Shown here: positions 61,605 through 64,000 of the stretch, one piece after another
How positions within the stretch are numbered: position 1 is the first letter of the stretch
Layout: each line of letters starts with the position of its first letter
Assembly: GCA_910587485.1 (NCBI GenBank)
Contig: CAJUKN010000004.1
Span: 138,920 to 202,919, forward strand
Source: an uncultured Lachnospira sp.
Lineage (GTDB): Bacteria; Bacillota; Clostridia; Lachnospirales; Lachnospiraceae
DNA: 64,000 nucleotides
Direction: 5' to 3'
Program-made: the position numbers and the translations under genes
Notes under the pieces: generated by a model
Told to the model about the DNA's origin: nothing
What the model saw: the letters and a program-made list of their open reading frames with translations, nothing else
The model's database searches: none

Positions 61605-64000
61605 CTATTTATTCACTGCTTTTCCTAAATTCACAGACATACCCGCAAGATGTTTCATTAATATTACTGCATCACTAATATTTACACGACCATCACCATT
61701 AACATCACTAGCATCCATGTTAATATTTAATCCTTTTATATCTGCAAGATATTTCTTTAAAATAACTCCATCTTGTATATTGACTTCCCCATCTGAATTA
61801 ACATCACCATATTTAAAACGAACTTTCTTTAAAACAGCCTTTATTGTTGCATTTTGATTTCCAACTATAATTTTTGTGTTGACATTGTTTATATCTTTAA
61901 TTTGTATATTTCCAGATAGCACTTTCCAAGTATCCAATTCATAACCAATTGGTATATAAGCTGATATATCTAACATTTCATTTTCACATGCATCTAATGT
62001 ATAACTAGGTACACCATTACTAAAAATTGTTCCTTGTTCAATAGAAATAGTATGTGTTGGTTTTTTATCTTTTGTATAAGAATCAAAATCTGCTTCTTTC
62101 TTTTCATTGTTACTGCTTACTATCGCATATTGTGCAGATTCCATAAACTTACCATTTTCATCAGAGTTATATGTTTCTCCTTTTGAAAGTACAATATTAT
62201 TAAAAGTGGTATTTCTTAATATGGTATCGTTTGTATCACGTTCTAAAATTTCAATATCCATTACACCAGTGTCATTGCCAATATAAGTAAATGAATATTC
62301 TTCCCCCTCTGGCAAGTAAAATGTTTTTTCGTCATTTTCAACAACCACTGAAATTCCTGAAGTGCTAGGAATGTTATTAATTACAGAAGCAACTAATGTA
62401 TTTTTGGAATCATAGACATAAACATCAACTGGACAATGTACTTTATATTCTTTTACTCTTTGTAGACTCTCATCTAATATTTTTTTATATTTATCATATT
62501 CTTCTGGGAAATCTTCTGGCAAATAATTCACCCAACTTGTCAAAATTCTTTCATGCTCTGAATACATACCACTTTCAAAACGGTCAATAGCTAATTTTAC
62601 TGAACCATAATCTGAACCACAATTAAAAAAATTACATATTTTATTAATAGCAGCCGAATCCACACAATCTACATATTCATATGCACAACCACAATCATAA
62701 ATAACAGCATTAGAAAGAATATCTATTGAACTTAAATATGCCTTTGCATTATCAACTGTTTGATTTTTCAAATATTTTTTCTCTAAAGATTCATATGTTT
62801 TACGGGTTACTTCATTCACTTGTGTTGCGGCAATCATTTTATAATATTTCTCAGCAGTTTCATCTGTATTAAACACAATATTTGTCAAATATTTTGAGGC
62901 TTTATAAGCTACTATAATAATAGCTGCATTTGGATATTTAATTTGTAATTCTGACATAATACACTCATCCCAATATTTTGAAATACATGATTTAACCACT
63001 TCTTTTCCAACAGCCTCAAAAGCACCATTAATCATTTGTTCTGCAAATTCATTATCAGAGGCTTCTATTATGTTCATACATTCTGAAAGAGCATCTGAAA
63101 ATGCTTTATTATTTGATGGACAATTATTTTTCATTTCCTTTAATACAGTTTTTATAGAATCATTCAAACTTCTAATATTGACATATGAAACAACTTCCTC
63201 GACAAAACCTTCAACAGTATCTAAGTAATCCATAACATTTTCAAATTTATTTAACCAGCCTACTGCTTTTGGCACTTTCTTCTTATCAAAGTATTCCCCT
63301 GCCAATTCCATTGTTCTTAAGCGCATATCTTTAGTAAATGTTGAATTTTTTGTGTTTTCATAAATTTCTAATGAATATTCCAACTTTAAATTTGATTTTA
63401 TTAACTGTAATAACTCATTTGTATCTTTAAGAATATCTGCATTTATTGTATCAATAACATCATATTTAGAAGCACTCTCCAATATATTTAGTATAATTGC
63501 ATTGTAAATGTCTTTTTCTTCAAACATATAATCAACAAGTTTACTTGGGTCTAATGCGGCATCACAAGTTTTTGTTAATATGTTCCATGCAGTTATTAAA
63601 TTAGCGCCTCCATTTTTTTGTAATTCCCTTACCATAATTTCACTTGGAGTATTTTTTATATATGTCATTTGTGATGGTATTGAAGTATCTGTTAAATGAT
63701 TGGCACGGTATAGGTATTTGTTAAATACTTTAAATGTATTACTTTTCCCAAAAATCTTTACAGGTGTAAGTTGGTCTTCTCTTGTTCCATTTCCTACTTG
63801 TCCATAATAATTATTTCCCCAACAATATAAATCGCCATCTGTTGTAATTGCTGCATTATGACTACCATTTAATAAAAAAGTTTCTACATCGCTTAATACC
63901 TTAGCTGGACTTCTGTAGTCTCCTGTTTGTCCACAATAATCATAGCCCCAACAATATAAATCCCCACTTGTTGTAACTGCCGTACTCTGACCATAACCTA
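61605..64000 (-). CDS. Large secreted RCC1-repeat/dockerin protein (partial, C-terminal part)
   Basis: The frame is open without a stop from 61605 to the window end, so the N-terminus lies beyond 64000. The upstream ~110 residues hold RCC1-type repeats ('GYGQSTAVTTSGDLYCWGYD', 'DGDLYCWGNNYYGQVGNGTR'), each about 50 residues. A central helical region (~450 residues) is unrecognised. A beta-rich repeat near the C-terminus is followed by a type I dockerin with two calcium loops ('GDVNSDGEVNIQDGVILKKY' and 'SDVNGDGRVNISDAVILMKH'). It is probably exported and docked or surface-bound. Confidence 0.85.
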   Translation of the reverse strand, partial: GYGQSTAVTTSGDLYCWGYDYCGQTGDYRSPAKVLSDVETFLLNGSHNAAITTDGDLYCWGNNYYGQVGNGTREDQLTPVKIFGKSNTFKVFNKYLYRANHLTDTSIPSQMTYIKNTPSEIMVRELQKNGGANLITAWNILTKTCDAALDPSKLVDYMFEEKDIYNAIILNILESASKYDVIDTINADILKDTNELLQLIKSNLKLEYSLEIYENTKNSTFTKDMRLRTMELAGEYFDKKKVPKAVGWLNKFENVMDYLDTVEGFVEEVVSYVNIRSLNDSIKTVLKEMKNNCPSNNKAFSDALSECMNIIEASDNEFAEQMINGAFEAVGKEVVKSCISKYWDECIMSELQIKYPNAAIIIVAYKASKYLTNIVFNTDETAEKYYKMIAATQVNEVTRKTYESLEKKYLKNQTVDNAKAYLSSIDILSNAVIYDCGCAYEYVDCVDSAAINKICNFFNCGSDYGSVKLAIDRFESGMYSEHERILTSWVNYLPEDFPEEYDKYKKILDESLQRVKEYKVHCPVDVYVYDSKNTLVASVINNIPSTSGISVVVENDEKTFYLPEGEEYSFTYIGNDTGVMDIEILERDTNDTILRNTTFNNIVLSKGETYNSDENGKFMESAQYAIVSSNNEKKEADFDSYTKDKKPTHTISIEQGTIFSNGVPSYTLDACENEMLDISAYIPIGYELDTWKVLSGNIQIKDINNVNTKIIVGNQNATIKAVLKKVRFKYGDVNSDGEVNIQDGVILKKYLADIKGLNINMDASDVNGDGRVNISDAVILMKHLAGMSVNLGKAVNK

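Noticed and set aside
1..64000. CRISPR array, rRNA or tRNA genes
   Set aside because: No regular repeat-spacer pattern, rRNA motif or cloverleaf was seen in the gaps between genes; small RNAs without clear structure cannot be excluded by eye.

Overview
The window comes from a low-GC, anaerobic, flagellated Firmicute, most like the Lachnospiraceae (Clostridia). The evidence is a class-wide flagellar gene order, CodY, an IreB-RuvX-DUF1292 cluster, pyruvate:ferredoxin oxidoreductase, two sporulation or germination genes (sigK, a spoVAF-like gene) and a secreted dockerin protein. Almost every gene lies on the minus strand, so transcription mostly runs from high to low coordinates. No rRNA, tRNA or CRISPR array was recognised.

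Layout. (1) 1-13.0 kb: a flagellar basal-body/hook/motor operon read flgB-flgC-fliE-fliF-fliG-fliH-fliI-fliJ-ylxF-like-fliK-flgD-TIGR02530-flgE-flbD-motA-motB, with motB cut by the window edge. (2) 13.0-19.0 kb: codY, topA, dprA and comM/yifB, with a 234-bp leader between codY and flgB that can fold in two ways. (3) 19.2-26.8 kb: an anchored unknown protein, sigK without a pro-sequence, a tRNA wobble-uridine modification pair (TrhP-like U32 protein and TrmR), an MltG stub, a YlbF-like protein, RNase J, DUF1292, RuvX and IreB. (4) 26.8-34 kb: DUF4956 and a VTC-type polyphosphate polymerase with overlapping genes, an MscS channel beside a degenerate glycogen-branching-enzyme-like protein, an esterase-like hydrolase and DUF1015. 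(5) 34-42.8 kb: a chemoreceptor, serC-serA, and leuB-ilvD-ilvB. (6) 42.8-45 kb: a plus-strand islet with gene remnants, a deleted nucleotidyltransferase-like pseudogene and endonuclease V. (7) 45-54.5 kb: a CtpE-like P-type ATPase, yajC, tgt, aroC, a DnaK paralogue and a SpoVAF-like protein. (8) 54.8-64 kb: nifJ, an IS200-type element with tnpA, remnant IS ends, unknown small genes, a Uma2 protein and the C-terminal part of a large RCC1-repeat/dockerin protein that runs off the window.

The most unusual signals are: a GH13 branching-enzyme homologue that has lost most catalytic residues yet keeps its fold motifs and has gained a coiled-coil tail; several families of short repeated non-coding elements (two 5'-leader families, two hairpin families) placed in front of or behind unrelated genes and diverging mainly by transitions; remnants of IS605-like ends; and a SigK whose start codon choice removes any pro-sequence. 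Gene functions come from family recognition by eye; no searches could be run.
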